Shown in pieces: positions 33,533 to 42,827 of a stretch of 64,000 nt of DNA. Each line of letters opens with the position of its first letter. The first letter of the stretch is position 1. The stretch lies in NCBI GenBank assembly GCA_934149005.1, contig CAKPDN010000003.1:1-64000 (forward strand). The letters are read 5' to 3'. Position numbers and translations under genes: made by a program. This stretch comes from an uncultured Clostridia bacterium (GTDB lineage Bacteria > Bacillota > Clostridia > TANB77 > CAG-508). The notes under the pieces were generated by a model. That model did not search any database and was not told the DNA's origin. It saw only the letters and a program-made list of their open reading frames with translations.

Positions 33533-35074
33533 ATGAATATAGGAATCATTATCGCCGCTGTCTTAATCTCACTTGCAATAGGAATACTAGTAGGAATAGC
33601 ATACAGAAAAAAGATTGCAGAATCTAAAATAAATGGTGCTGAAGAAGAAGCAAAAAAAATAATTAGCACTGCAAAAATCGAAGCAGAAAATCTTAAAAAA
33701 TCAAAGATTATCGAGGCAAAAGAAGAAATTGTAAACAGTAGAAATGAATTAGATCAAGAGATTAGAGAAAGAAGAGGCGAAATACAAAGACAAGAAACAA
33801 GACTTATTCAAAAAGAGGAAAACTTGGAAAGACGTTCAGAAAATTTCGAAAAGAAGGAAGAAGACTTAGAGTTAAGAATAAAAGAACTAAATGGAGAAAA
33901 GCAAGAAATTGAAAAATTACACGAACAAGAAATCCAAGAGCTTCAAAAAATAGCAGCTTTATCAAAAGAAGAGGCAAAAATGAGATTATTAAGAGAAGTA
34001 GAAAAAGATATTACAGCAGAAAAAGCGGCTATAATAAGAGAAGCAAATCAAAAAGCTAAAGAAGATGTAAATAAAACTGCAAAAGAGTTACTAACATATG
34101 CAGTTCAAAAATGTGCAGCAGATCATTCACAAGAAACTACAGTATCTATAGTAGCACTCCCAAGTGATGAAATGAAAGGAAGAATTATAGGTAGAGAAGG
34201 TAGAAATATAAAAGCTTTAGAAACATTAACAGGAGTAGATTTAATAATCGATGATACACCTGAAGCAGTAGTCCTATCAGGATTTGATCCATTAAGAAGA
34301 GAAGTTGCTAAAATAGCACTAGAAAAATTAATTGATGATGGAAGAATACATCCAGCAAAAATTGAAGAAGTAGTAGAAAAAGCAAAACAGGAAGTAGAAG
34401 AGACAATAAAATCTGAAGGTGAAAGAGCTGTTTTAGAAACTGGAGTAATTGGATTACATCCAGATTTGGTAAAACTAATAGGAAAACTAAAATATAGAAC
34501 AAGTTATGGACAAAATGTATTAAACCATTCTATAGAAGTTTCTAATTTAGCAAGAATTATGGCTGAAGAATTAGGGTTAGATGCAAAACTTGCTAGAAGA
34601 GCTGGCTTATTACATGATATTGGTAAAGCATTAGATCATGACATGGAAGGTACACACGTAGAAATAGGTGTTGAAATACTTAAAAAATATAAAGAAAATC
34701 CATTAGTAATAAATGCAGTTGAAGCACATCATGAAGATGTAGAACCACAAACATTAGAAGCTGTATTAATACAAGCAGCTGATGCTATAAGTGCATCAAG
34801 ACCAGGAGCTAGAAGAGAAACATTAGAAGCATATATTAAAAGATTGCAAAACCTTGAAGAAATTGCGGATTCTTTTGATGGAGTTGAAAAATCATTTGCA
34901 ATTCAAGCAGGGCGTGAAGTTAGAATTTTAGTAAAACCAGATAAAATAAATGATGACCAAATGACTATATTAGCTAGAGATGTAGCTAAAAGAGTTGAAA
35001 ATGAAATGGATTATCCAGGTCAAATAAAAGTTAATGTTATTAGAGAAACAAGAATTATTGATTATGCAAGATAA
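33533..35074 (+). CDS. rny: Ribonuclease Y
   Basis: The membrane-anchored endoribonuclease that starts mRNA decay in Firmicutes. It is 513 residues. An N-terminal helix ([20 protein letters not shown]) is followed by a long coiled coil (about 30-190). A KH domain with [15 protein letters not shown] and an HD domain with [20 protein letters not shown] complete the protein. It is followed by ymdB and spoVS, as in Bacillus subtilis. Confidence 0.97.
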   Translation: MNIGIIIAAVLISLAIGILVGIAYRKKIAESKINGAEEEAKKIISTAKIEAENLKKSKIIEAKEEIVNSRNELDQEIRERRGEIQRQETRLIQKEENLERRSENFEKKEEDLELRIKELNGEKQEIEKLHEQEIQELQKIAALSKEEAKMRLLREVEKDITAEKAAIIREANQKAKEDVNKTAKELLTYAVQKCAADHSQETTVSIVALPSDEMKGRIIGREGRNIKALETLTGVDLIIDDTPEAVVLSGFDPLRREVAKIALEKLIDDGRIHPAKIEEVVEKAKQEVEETIKSEGERAVLETGVIGLHPDLVKLIGKLKYRTSYGQNVLNHSIEVSNLARIMAEELGLDAKLARRAGLLHDIGKALDHDMEGTHVEIGVEILKKYKENPLVINAVEAHHEDVEPQTLEAVLIQAADAISASRPGARRETLEAYIKRLQNLEEIADSFDGVEKSFAIQAGREVRILVKPDKINDDQMTILARDVAKRVENEMDYPGQIKVNVIRETRIIDYAR

Positions 35075-35109
35075 AAAGATTGTGACTTTTAAGTCACAAT
35101 CTTTTTTTA
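35074..35109 (+). terminator. Terminator after rny
   Basis: AAAGATTGTGACTT and AAGTCACAATCTTT, followed by TTTTTAT. Confidence 0.85.
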
Positions 35110-35110
35110 T

Positions 35111-35254
35111 ATTATAGGAAAGTTCTCCAAACTTCCTATAATATAAATACATTGTACAGAAATTTGCTTTGCAAATTTCGCACACGAACAATTATACGTG
35201 GGCTGAACTCTATATTTAAAAATTTAAATAAATTAAATCAGCACACTATTGTTC
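35111..35254. other. Cluster of nested inverted repeats (possible structured RNA)
   Basis: Three consecutive dyads: TTATAGGAAAGTT/AAACTTCCTATAA (35112-35141), GAAATTTGC/GCAAATTTC (35159-35179), and a nested set GAACAAT...ATTGTTC (35186-35254) enclosing CTGA/TCAG and ATTTAAA/TTTAAAT. It lies in the rny-ymdB gap after a terminator. No gene is seen. Confidence 0.45.
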
Positions 35255-35369
35255 TATTATATATCAATCCATTATTTGAAATAAAACTGTAAAAATGCAA
35301 ACTTGCCAAATATAAAAATATATAGTATTATAATAAATGATTAATATAAAAAGGAAAGAGGGAGTAAAT

Positions 35370-36143
35370 TTGAAAATTTTAACAATTGGAGATGTAGTTG
35401 GTTCATCAGGAATAAATGAATTAAAAACAAAATTAAAAGAGATAAAAGAAAGTGAAAATATAGATTTTATAATAGTAAATGGAGAGAATTCGGCAGAAGG
35501 AATGGGGATAACAGAAAAAAATTTTAATGATATAATATCACAAGGTGTAGATGTAATAACAATGGGAAACCACACATGGGGGAAAAAAGATATATTTAAA
35601 TTTATTGATAACCCTAAAATAATAAGACCTGCAAATTATCCAGAAGGAGTTGTTGGAAAGGGATATAATATTTATAAATGTAATGATAAAAAAATAGCAG
35701 TTATAAATTTAATAGGAAGAGTAGATATAAATATTTTAACAGAAAATCCATTTTTAAGAGCTAAAAAGATAATAGAAAAAATTAAAAATCAAGTTGATAT
35801 AATTATAGTAGATTTTCATGCAGAAGCAACAGCAGAAAAAATTGCATTAGGATATTATTTAGATGGAAAAGTTACAGCGATATTTGGTACACATACACAT
35901 GTACAAACTGCTGATGAAAAGATATTACCAAAAGGAACGGCATATATTACAGATATAGGAATGACAGGACCAAAGCATTCTGTAATAGGAATGGATATAA
36001 AAGCATCAATAAAAAGGTTTGAAACGACACTTCCAGAGAGATATAAAATCGCAGAAGGAGAATGTATATTTAATGGTGTTATTTTTGAAGTAGATGATGA
36101 AACATCAAAAGTTAAAAGTATAAAAAGAATAAATATTAAATAA
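35370..36143 (+). CDS. ymdB: Metallophosphoesterase YmdB (cyclic-nucleotide phosphodiesterase)
   Basis: A binuclear-metal phosphodiesterase affecting biofilm and RNase Y-dependent expression in Bacillus. From the TTG at 35370 (AGAGGGAG box) it has 257 residues. Metal motifs are TIGDVVGSSG, NGENSAEGMGI, MGNHTWGKKDIF, DFHAEATAEKIA and GTHTHVQTAD. An ATG at 35337 would add 11 residues with no box. It lies between rny and spoVS, its usual place. Confidence 0.95.
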   Translation: MKILTIGDVVGSSGINELKTKLKEIKESENIDFIIVNGENSAEGMGITEKNFNDIISQGVDVITMGNHTWGKKDIFKFIDNPKIIRPANYPEGVVGKGYNIYKCNDKKIAVINLIGRVDINILTENPFLRAKKIIEKIKNQVDIIIVDFHAEATAEKIALGYYLDGKVTAIFGTHTHVQTADEKILPKGTAYITDIGMTGPKHSVIGMDIKASIKRFETTLPERYKIAEGECIFNGVIFEVDDETSKVKSIKRINIK

Positions 36144-36312
36144 AACTATAAAAAGCTCAAACTTAAATATATGTGTGTCGAAATATAATTTTTATTGCGA
36201 TGAAAATTTCAAGAAATTTCCAGAAAACTATTTACATTTTTTTCCAGAAGATATAAAATACCATCATATAAAGTTGCAACAAAAAATAAATTATAATAGG
36301 AGGCAAAAGAAA

Positions 36313-36576
36313 ATGGAAATTTTAAAAATTTCATCAAAATCAAATCCTAATTCAGTAGCAGGAGCAATAGCTGGATTAGTAAAAGAATCAAATAAAGCAG
36401 AAATGCAAGCAATAGGAGCAGGTGCATTAAATCAAGCCGTAAAAGCAGTAGCAATAGCAAGAGGGTTTGTAGCACCTTCAGGAGTAGATTTGGTATGTAT
36501 ACCAGCATTTGCGGAAGTTGAAGTAGAAGGAGAAGATAGAACAGGAATTAAGCTTATTGTGGAGTCAAGAGCATAA
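36313..36576 (+). CDS. spoVS: Stage V sporulation protein S
   Basis: A small Alba-like DNA/RNA-binding protein that influences septation and coat assembly during sporulation. It is 87 residues from ATG 36313 (AGGAGG box), the normal length. The sequence MEILKISSKSNPNSVAGAIA and GEDRTGIKLIVESRA is almost invariant in the family. An upstream in-frame extension to 36175 is leader sequence. Confidence 0.97.
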   Translation: MEILKISSKSNPNSVAGAIAGLVKESNKAEMQAIGAGALNQAVKAVAIARGFVAPSGVDLVCIPAFAEVEVEGEDRTGIKLIVESRA

Positions 36577-36587
36577 TATAAAATTAA

Positions 36588-36624
36588 AAGATGTTTTGTA
36601 GTAAATACAGAATATCTTTTTTCA
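36588..36624 (+). terminator. Likely terminator after spoVS
   Basis: AAAAGATGTT ... AATATCTTTTTTC forms an imperfect hairpin with a T run. Confidence 0.5.
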
Positions 36625-36715
36625 ATATATAACACTTGACTTTTATAAAATGATATGTAAAAATATAACAGGAAAAAATAAGGCTAAAATATGCCTAAAA
36701 GGAGGAAATATTAAT

Positions 36716-37177
36716 ATGGAAAAATTAAGAGGATTTGAAATAGCAAAGGGATTTGAAGATAAAGGAATAAACTTACCAATAAGAAAAACAAAATATTCAG
36801 CAGGATATGATATAGAAGCAGCAGAAGATACGGTAATACCAAGTTTTAAAAAAGGAATTGCACCAACACTTGTAAAAACAGGATTAAAGGCATATATGCA
36901 AGATGATGAAGTATTGATGTTATATAATAGAAGTTCTAATCCAAAAAAGAAAGGATTAATAGTGGCAAATAGTGTAGGAGTAGTGGATAAGGACTATTAT
37001 GGAAATCCAGATAATGATGGTCATTTTATGTTTGCATTTTATAATATAAAAGAAGAAGATATAATAATAAAAAAAGGAGAAGCAATTGGACAAGCAATTT
37101 TCCAAAAATATTTAGTGACAGATGGTGATATAGCAGAAGGAGAAAGATTAGGTGGATTTGGTTCAACAACAAAGTAG
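36716..37177 (+). CDS. dut: dUTP diphosphatase
   Basis: Hydrolyses dUTP to dUMP, keeping uracil out of DNA. It is 153 residues from ATG 36716 (AAAGGAGG). The five trimeric-dUTPase motifs are visible: SAGYDIEAAED, YNRSSNPKKKG, VANSVGVVDKDYYGNPDNDG, KKGEAIGQAIFQ and the C-terminal RLGGFGSTTK. The insert between motifs 3 and 4 is slightly longer than in bacterial Dut and resembles phage/Firmicute forms. Confidence 0.92.
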   Translation: MEKLRGFEIAKGFEDKGINLPIRKTKYSAGYDIEAAEDTVIPSFKKGIAPTLVKTGLKAYMQDDEVLMLYNRSSNPKKKGLIVANSVGVVDKDYYGNPDNDGHFMFAFYNIKEEDIIIKKGEAIGQAIFQKYLVTDGDIAEGERLGGFGSTTK

Positions 37178-37255
37178 ACTACAAAGTCTTAAAAAACAAA
37201 AAAAGTAAAAAAAATTTTTGGCCTGAAATTTAAGGGATTTTAGCCCAAATTACAT

Positions 37256-37293
37256 AAAAAGTCAAAATAAAAGCTTTGACTTTTTTGTTTTTT
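37256..37293 (+). terminator. Terminator after dut
   Basis: AAAAAGTCAAA and TTTGACTTTTTTG hairpin with T run. The rest of the 37178-37407 gap holds the carD promoter region (TTGACT ... TATAAT near 37338-37365). Confidence 0.7.
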
Positions 37294-37407
37294 TGTTGTA
37301 TAATAAATATGGTTAAAAAATCCAATAAAGTTATCTCATATTGACTTAACTTTATAATATTTTTTTGCTGAAAAAATACAGAAACAAAAAGGAAGGAGCT
37401 GACTTAC

Positions 37408-37965
37408 ATGTTTAATGTAGGAGACAAAATAGTATACCCAATGCATGGAGCAGGGACAATAGATTCAATAGAGGAAAAAGATATTTTAGGAGAAAAACAA
37501 TCATACTACATCTTAAAAATGCCAAGTGATGTTAAAGTAATGATACCAACAGCTAAGGCAGAAGAGGTAGGGGTAAGAAATATAATAGATAAACAATCAG
37601 CAGAAAAAGTTTTTAAAGTACTTAGTGAAGATGAAACAGAAATGGAGAAAAATTGGAATAAAAGATATAGAGATAATATGGATAAAATGAAAAGTGGAGA
37701 CATATATGAAGTTGCTGATGTTGTTAGAAATTTAAGTTTTAAACAAAAAGAAAAAGGACTTTCTACAGGTGAAAAGAAAATGCTTAATAATGCAAAACAA
37801 ATATTAGTAAGTGAACTTGTTTTAGCAGAACATGCAACTCAAGATGTAATAGAAGAAGAAATAGAAAACAAAATAAATACATCTTTCATGACATTTAGAG
37901 CAGAAGGCGTAGAACAGCAAAGTATTGTTAATAAATTTATTCCATTTGATGGAAATAATGCTTAG
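37408..37965 (+). CDS. CarD-family transcriptional regulator
   Basis: A 185-residue RNA-polymerase-binding protein. The N-terminal Tudor-like CarD/TRCF-RID domain (1-65) starts MFNVGDKIVYPMHGAGTIDSI. An all-helical C-terminal domain follows (MKSGDIYEVADVVRNLSFKQKEKGLSTGEKKMLNNAKQ region, about 90-130). It binds the RNA polymerase beta lobe to tune open-complex formation. An AAGGAAGGAG box and its own terminator indicate a single-gene unit next to tRNA-Leu. Confidence 0.93.
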   Translation: MFNVGDKIVYPMHGAGTIDSIEEKDILGEKQSYYILKMPSDVKVMIPTAKAEEVGVRNIIDKQSAEKVFKVLSEDETEMEKNWNKRYRDNMDKMKSGDIYEVADVVRNLSFKQKEKGLSTGEKKMLNNAKQILVSELVLAEHATQDVIEEEIENKINTSFMTFRAEGVEQQSIVNKFIPFDGNNA

Positions 37966-38001
37966 TGTATGAATATTTTTTAGAGTACAAATAATTGTAA
38001 A

Positions 38002-38034
38002 GTTGCAGGATTTCAAATCCTGTGCTTTATATTT
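38002..38034 (+). terminator. Terminator after carD
   Basis: GCAGGATT and AATCCTGTGC around TCA, then a T-rich run. Confidence 0.7.
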
Positions 38035-38088
38035 TATTTTTATTTAATAAAATATTTAAGATTTTATTAACTTTTTTTTGAAAAAGTA

Positions 38089-38117
38089 TTGACAATTTTT
38101 TTTCTTAATATTATAAT
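38089..38117 (+). promoter_or_regulatory. Promoter of tRNA-Leu
   Basis: TTGACA (38089) and TATAAT (38112) with exactly 17 bp spacing, 40 bp upstream of the tRNA. Confidence 0.8.
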
Positions 38118-38156
38118 ATCAATTGTCGTTAGGACAAACCAGTTTAAATATTAAAT

Positions 38157-38244
38157 GCAGATGTGGCGGAACTGGTAGACGCACAGGACTTAAAATCCTG
38201 CGGTTGAATAAACCGTGCCGGTTCGATTCCGGCCATCTGCACCA
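38157..38244 (+). tRNA. tRNA-Leu (anticodon TAA), integration target
   Basis: An 88-nt class II tRNA with encoded CCA. It has acceptor GCAGATG/CATCTGC, anticodon stem-loop CAGGACTTAAAATCCTG (TAA), a long variable arm (CGGTTGAATAAACCGT) and T-arm CCGGTTCGATTCCGG. Its 3' 57 bases are attL of the adjacent element and are duplicated at 46245-46301. Confidence 0.95.
38188..38244 (+). repeat. attL (tRNA-Leu 3' half)
   Basis: A 57-bp sequence from the anticodon stem to the CCA, identical to 46245-46301. Confidence 0.95.
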
Positions 38245-38245
38245 T

Positions 38246-38288
38246 AAGAGCACCAAGCTTTTCGTAAGATATGACTTGGTGCTTTTAT
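38246..38288 (+). terminator. Hairpin with conserved loop next to attL
   Basis: GAGCACCAAG, loop CTTTTCGTAAGATATGA, CTTGGTGCTTTTATAA. A strong terminator just inside the element. Its loop sequence TTCGTAAGATATG recurs in another hairpin at 48944-48984. Confidence 0.7.
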
Positions 38289-38305
38289 AATAAAAATTGA
38301 TAGAA

Positions 38306-38327
38306 TTTTCTAACAAATTTCTAACAA
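38306..38327 (+). repeat. Left arm-type repeat of the IME
   Basis: TTTTCTAACAAATTTCTAACAA contains two tandem TTTCTAACAA units and recurs in the same orientation near the right end at 46070. These are probable integrase arm-binding sites. Confidence 0.6.
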
Positions 38328-38341
38328 TTTGAAATATTTAT

Positions 38342-39580
38342 CTAATTAGATGTATTAGAGTCCAGATCTAATATATCTTTTTTATTGCCATTAAAACTTA
38401 ATGCATTTTCAATAGCTGTAGCAGATTTAATCTTTGTACTCGAATCTAAATGTGCATATCTTTCTGTTGTTTTAGAACTAGAATGTCCTAGCCAATCTTG
38501 TATCTCTCTTAAAGATATTCCTTTTTTCAAAAGCAGTGTTGCACAACTATGTCTTAAATCGTGAAATCTTATTTTTCTCAAATCATTATTCTTTAAAATT
38601 TCTTTAAATTTATGACTTACATAGTCAGGTTTTCTTAAATTCCCCATTTCATCTACACAAACGAAATCTTTAAATTGTTTATTATAACTTTCTTTAAATA
38701 TAGACATATAGTATTCTTGTATTTTTCTAGTGTATAGTAAAAGTTCTTCAATTTCTTTAAATAAAGGTAATGTTCTATAACTAGATTTATTTTTTGTCTT
38801 TCTTTTAGTAATTGTTTTGGTTTTCGTTTTACTATTTTCGTTTTCATTTGTAACAGTTACTACTTTATGACTTATTGTAATTGTTTTATTTTCAAAATCT
38901 ATTGCAGACCACCTAATACCCAAAACTTCACTTCTTCTTAATCCATAAAAAGCAGTTAAATAAACTATTAGTTCTAAAGTAGTGTCTTTTACAACTTTAA
39001 ATAAATTATTTAATTCTTCTTCATTGTAATAATCAGCAATAAATTGTTCTTGCTGTGGTCGTCCAACTTTTATAGCAGGATTATTTGGTATTAAATCTGT
39101 TTGTACTGCATAAACTAAAGCCTTTCTAATATTAGCATGATATTTTGTAACAGTAGTACCTTTTAAACCTTCAGAATATAACCAATTATAAAAATCTAAA
39201 ATATGTACTGGTTTTAAATCTACAAGCATTACAGGATTTTTAGTAAAATATTCTTTTGTTCTGCCTTCAATTTGTCTTTTATAACCTGTATATGTAGATT
39301 CTTCAACTTGATGTTTTATCATATCAAGCCATTTAATCATGAAATCTGAAAATAGTATTTGTACCTTTTTATCTTCTATTTTTGTAGTTGCAATCGTTTC
39401 TAATTTATTTATAAATTCATCTCTAATTTGAATAAGTTTCTTTTCGGCTTTTTTCTTACTCTCGTGTTCTTTAATTCCTGTAGATACCCATTTTAACTTT
39501 CTTGAGCCTTCTACATAGTAAGTTAATACTGTATAAAAAGTCTTATTCTTAATTGTTAAGTATGCAGTGACGTTATACAT
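38342..39580 (-). CDS. int: Tyrosine integrase of the IME
   Basis: Site-specific recombinase for integration and excision at tRNA-Leu. It is 412 residues with an AAGGAG box. An N-terminal arm-binding domain (1-60) precedes a SAM-like core-binding domain (about 65-165). The catalytic domain has Arg in YGLRRSEVLG, HxxR in RFHDLRHSCATLL, His in WLGHSSSKTTERYAHLD and the Tyr of that segment. It is adjacent to attL as usual for Tn916-type integrases. It is intact, so the element may still be mobile. Confidence 0.95.
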   Translation of the reverse strand: MYNVTAYLTIKNKTFYTVLTYYVEGSRKLKWVSTGIKEHESKKKAEKKLIQIRDEFINKLETIATTKIEDKKVQILFSDFMIKWLDMIKHQVEESTYTGYKRQIEGRTKEYFTKNPVMLVDLKPVHILDFYNWLYSEGLKGTTVTKYHANIRKALVYAVQTDLIPNNPAIKVGRPQQEQFIADYYNEEELNNLFKVVKDTTLELIVYLTAFYGLRRSEVLGIRWSAIDFENKTITISHKVVTVTNENENSKTKTKTITKRKTKNKSSYRTLPLFKEIEELLLYTRKIQEYYMSIFKESYNKQFKDFVCVDEMGNLRKPDYVSHKFKEILKNNDLRKIRFHDLRHSCATLLLKKGISLREIQDWLGHSSSKTTERYAHLDSSTKIKSATAIENALSFNGNKKDILDLDSNTSN

Positions 39581-39613
39581 TAAAATCTCCTTTCTTAAAT
39601 TTAAACAGTATTT

Positions 39614-39814
39614 TTATTGAGTTAAAAAAGCGATAACATTTATCTTAGGTATTCTGTATAGCTTTCCAACTTTAATTGCTTTAATAGTACCTTTTCGTAC
39701 TAATTCGTATGCTGTTTGTTTGCCAATATTACCAAGCATTGATTGTAGTCCAGATACATCAACAACATCAGGATAATCTGCAAACATTTCTTGAGTGTAA
39801 TTGTTATTTTGCAT
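39614..39814 (-). CDS. xis: Excisionase-family DNA-binding protein
   Basis: A 66-residue protein with a MerR-type winged helix: QTAYELVRKGTIKAIKVGKLYRIPK is the helix-turn-helix and wing of the excisionase family (positions about 33-57). It has an AAGGAGG box and lies just upstream of and co-directional with int. It should steer the integrase toward excision. Confidence 0.85.
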   Translation of the reverse strand: MQNNNYTQEMFADYPDVVDVSGLQSMLGNIGKQTAYELVRKGTIKAIKVGKLYRIPKINVIAFLTQ

Positions 39815-40183
39815 CGCATTCCTCCTTATCTTTCAAAATCAACATTTTGCATATGATTAGTAGATTATATTTACTCCGTCCCATCTACTTAAGGGAATAT
39901 TATAGATAGTTTTACCTACATAGGAATTTCACCTCTCCGCTATCAGCTGAGCGACTCCTCAACATCATGTTAAGCCAAGCCGAAGTATCATTATTGTGTT
40001 TCATAATACTTTCATATAACACTATTTTTTAGTGTGTTTTTCAATGTACTTTTTCTTGTTTGCAATTTTTATTTGTAAAACTATTGTAATAATGATAACA
40101 TTATAGTATAATAATTATAAGATGTCAATAACAAATTATAAAAAAATAAAAATTGTTAACATTAAATTGGAGGAAATATTGAA
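39815..40183. promoter_or_regulatory. Divergent control region between xis and the cargo operon
   Basis: A 369-bp gap holding two divergent transcription starts. On the minus strand the xis leader contains a hairpin CGCTCAGCTGATAGCG and GAGAGGTGAAATTCC near 39960-39921, which looks like a tRNA D-arm but has no matching cloverleaf. No protein gene is seen. Confidence 0.5.
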
Positions 40184-41287
40184 ATGAAAGCAAATTTACC
40201 AGAAAATAAATTTTTTGATAGTTTTTATATTTGGTTTAGTAAGGAAATAAAACAAGAATATTATGCAACACCAATGTATTTTTATCAAAACGATACTAAA
40301 GTAGATAATGATGAAAGAATTGCAGAAATATTTTATAATAAGAAAGCCAAAATAGAAAAATCAGAAGAAGGACTTAAATTTCCAGGAAATACCTATTTCC
40401 CTTACATTGAGAAATTTGGTATGTTTTTGTTAAGATTTTTAAATGCTAATTTAGAAACATTTGAAACTGCTTATGAAACTTTCTTCTTTGCTTATGGTTT
40501 TGAATTATTAAAAGAATTAGATGAAGAATACACTTTTGAATTAAAAGGAAAATATAAAGACAATGCCGAATATATAAGTAAGGTTACAAAAATTTACAGC
40601 GATTTACAATATCAGATTCAAGAAATACAACAAGAATTAACTTTTGCAGTAAATTACATATATAATATCGAAGAAAAAGAAGAATTAAAAGAATATACAC
40701 CTAGTCAAAGATTTGCTGTTTATTTAATAAAAAGAAAAGGCAAACTTTATACTTACAATAAAAACGACAATATAATTAGAGATAGTTATTCAAACAAATA
40801 TCTTGAATTTATGGGAGACAGCGAAGAAAAATTACTTAATAGCTTAAAAGATAATAGTATGTTTGTTTCAATGATAGATACACACCAAAGCAATGACTTA
40901 TCAAGTATATGCTATGCAGTTTTGGAAGAATTAGTAAAAACAGCCAACTACCCTATTAAGAAATGTCAAAATTGTGGTATGTATTTTATACCAAGTTCAA
41001 GATTAGATGAAATATACTGTGATTATCCAAAAGCAAATGGAAAGACTTGTAGAGCACAAGGTGCTGTACAAGCATATAACGAAAGACTAAAACAAAACAA
41101 AGCATTAGCAGAATACAGAAGATTATATCAACAAAAATCAATGGCAGTTGGTAGAAATAAAGATAATAAGCAACTGAAAAAAGATTTTGATGAGTGGAAA
41201 AAATACGCTAAAGTTCAAGTAAATAAATTGAAACATGGATTATTAACAGAAGATGAAGTTTATGAGTGGTTATTAAATAATAAGTAA
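40184..41287 (+). CDS. IME cargo protein with C-terminal zinc ribbon, unknown function
   Basis: A 367-residue soluble protein with a GGAGG box. The N-terminal two thirds are helical and of unknown fold. The C-terminal part has CQNCGMYFIPSSRLDEIYC, a C-x2-C ... C zinc-binding pattern, followed by a further Cys (GKTCRAQGAV) and a basic helical tail. Proteins with this tail occur as cargo in clostridial mobile elements (DUF6076-like by memory, not checked). The zinc ribbon suggests nucleic-acid binding, possibly regulation or defence. It precedes the AlbA-domain gene in a probable operon. Confidence 0.6.
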   Translation: MKANLPENKFFDSFYIWFSKEIKQEYYATPMYFYQNDTKVDNDERIAEIFYNKKAKIEKSEEGLKFPGNTYFPYIEKFGMFLLRFLNANLETFETAYETFFFAYGFELLKELDEEYTFELKGKYKDNAEYISKVTKIYSDLQYQIQEIQQELTFAVNYIYNIEEKEELKEYTPSQRFAVYLIKRKGKLYTYNKNDNIIRDSYSNKYLEFMGDSEEKLLNSLKDNSMFVSMIDTHQSNDLSSICYAVLEELVKTANYPIKKCQNCGMYFIPSSRLDEIYCDYPKANGKTCRAQGAVQAYNERLKQNKALAEYRRLYQQKSMAVGRNKDNKQLKKDFDEWKKYAKVQVNKLKHGLLTEDEVYEWLLNNK

Positions 41288-41343
41288 TATCAATTTCGCC
41301 AACGATATTGGCAAAATTCAAAAATAGATTGGAGGATTACTTT

Positions 41344-42687
41344 ATGGCAAATACTGAAACAAATCGTATAGAAAATAAAGAATTACTAAATGAAGATTTT
41401 GAGCAAGAAGTTATTGCCTTTCTTAATTACAAAGAAGGTGGAATAATTTATGTTGGAATAAATAAAAATGGACAAGTTGTTGGAGTTGAAAATACAGACT
41501 TAACACAACTTCAAATTAAAGACAGAATAAAAAATAATATACAACCTTCTACTTTAGGATTATTTGATGTAACTGTGGAAACAATAGATAATAAAGATGT
41601 AATAAAAGTTATAATATCAAGTGGAACGGAAAAACCTTATTATTTAAGAAAAAAAGGAAGAACTCCAGAAGGATGTTATATTAGAATTGGTAGTAGCAAA
41701 GAAAGAATGACAGAGAGAATGATTGAAGAAATGTTTGCCAGACGAATAAAAAATTCTTTAAAAGAAATAGAGTCTCCTAGACAAGACTTAACATTTAGAC
41801 AATTAAAAATTCATTATGAAGGAAATGGAATGATTCTTAATGATAATTTTGCTAGAAACTTAAATTTATTAACTGATGAAGGAAAATATAACTATAATGC
41901 TTATTTACTTGCTGATGAAAATAATATATCAATAAAACTTGTTAAATATTTAGGAACAAGCAAAATGGAATTAATAGAAAACCAAGAATATGGTTATTGT
42001 TGTTTAATAACTGCTACACAAAGAATTTTAGATAGGCTTACAGCTGAAAATACTGTTTATGCAAAAATTGAATATAATGGTAGGAAAGAAGTAGAAATGA
42101 TAGACAGTAAAGCATTAAAAGAAGCCGTTATAAATGCGATGGTACATAGTGATTATACTTTAACTACAACACCAATAATTGAACTTTATTCTGATAGGAT
42201 TGAAATTACATCAGGAGGTAGATTACCACAAGGCTTATCACAAGAAGAATTTTTAGAAGGTGTTACTGCCCCAAGAAATAAAGAACTTATTAGAGTATTT
42301 AAGGATGTAGATTTAATTGAAAATATAGGTTCTGGAGTATTAAGAATATTAGACGCTTACGATAAAAGTTGCTTTAAATTTATGGATCATTTCTTAAGAG
42401 TCTCTTTTAAATACAAAGAAAATCCATTTAAATATGATACCGAACAAGTAAAACCGAACAAGATAACCGAACAAGATAAACCGAACAAGAAAGAAGATAA
42501 AATTAATTTGATTTTGGAATTTTGTAAAGAGCCAAAAAGTGTAAAAGAAATTATGGAATATATTGGATTAAAACATAGACCAACATTTATGTATGATTAC
42601 TTAAATCCATTATTAGAAAAAAATAAATTACAAATGACAATACCAGATAAACCAAAAAGTAAAAATCAAAAGTATGTTTTAAAATAG
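41344..42687 (+). CDS. AlbA_2/Schlafen-domain ATP-binding protein
   Basis: A 447-residue protein from ATG 41344 (GGAGG box). The AlbA_2 (Schlafen-like) domain (about 1-130) has FLNYKEGGIIYVGINKNGQVVGV. A RecG-related HATPase_c_4 domain follows (SKALKEAVINAMVHSDYTLTTT; EGVTAPRNKELIRVFKDVDLIENIGSGVLRI region, about 255-350). A Lys-rich linker and a C-terminal winged helix complete it. Such proteins are usually annotated as putative transcriptional regulators and are common cargo. A regulatory or anti-phage role is plausible but unproven. Confidence 0.8.
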   Translation: MANTETNRIENKELLNEDFEQEVIAFLNYKEGGIIYVGINKNGQVVGVENTDLTQLQIKDRIKNNIQPSTLGLFDVTVETIDNKDVIKVIISSGTEKPYYLRKKGRTPEGCYIRIGSSKERMTERMIEEMFARRIKNSLKEIESPRQDLTFRQLKIHYEGNGMILNDNFARNLNLLTDEGKYNYNAYLLADENNISIKLVKYLGTSKMELIENQEYGYCCLITATQRILDRLTAENTVYAKIEYNGRKEVEMIDSKALKEAVINAMVHSDYTLTTTPIIELYSDRIEITSGGRLPQGLSQEEFLEGVTAPRNKELIRVFKDVDLIENIGSGVLRILDAYDKSCFKFMDHFLRVSFKYKENPFKYDTEQVKPNKITEQDKPNKKEDKINLILEFCKEPKSVKEIMEYIGLKHRPTFMYDYLNPLLEKNKLQMTIPDKPKSKNQKYVLK

Positions 42688-42827
42688 ATTAGTTTATAAA
42701 AAATACTACAGCATGAAGTGTGGAAATGTTTCTTTTTTTCTCGAAGTTATTAAAAATACTTGAAATAAAAATTAATATATGAGATAATATTAATGAAATA
42801 TAAATATAGAAATGGAGTTATATAAAT

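Noticed and set aside
39921..39960. A tRNA gene on the minus strand upstream of xis
   Set aside because: Only a D-arm-like hairpin is present; no acceptor pairing, anticodon stem or T-arm can be completed.
41344..42687. Calling the AlbA_2/HATPase protein a RecG helicase
   Set aside because: It lacks helicase motifs (Walker A, DExH); the resemblance is limited to the RecG-related ATP-binding fold often misannotated as such.
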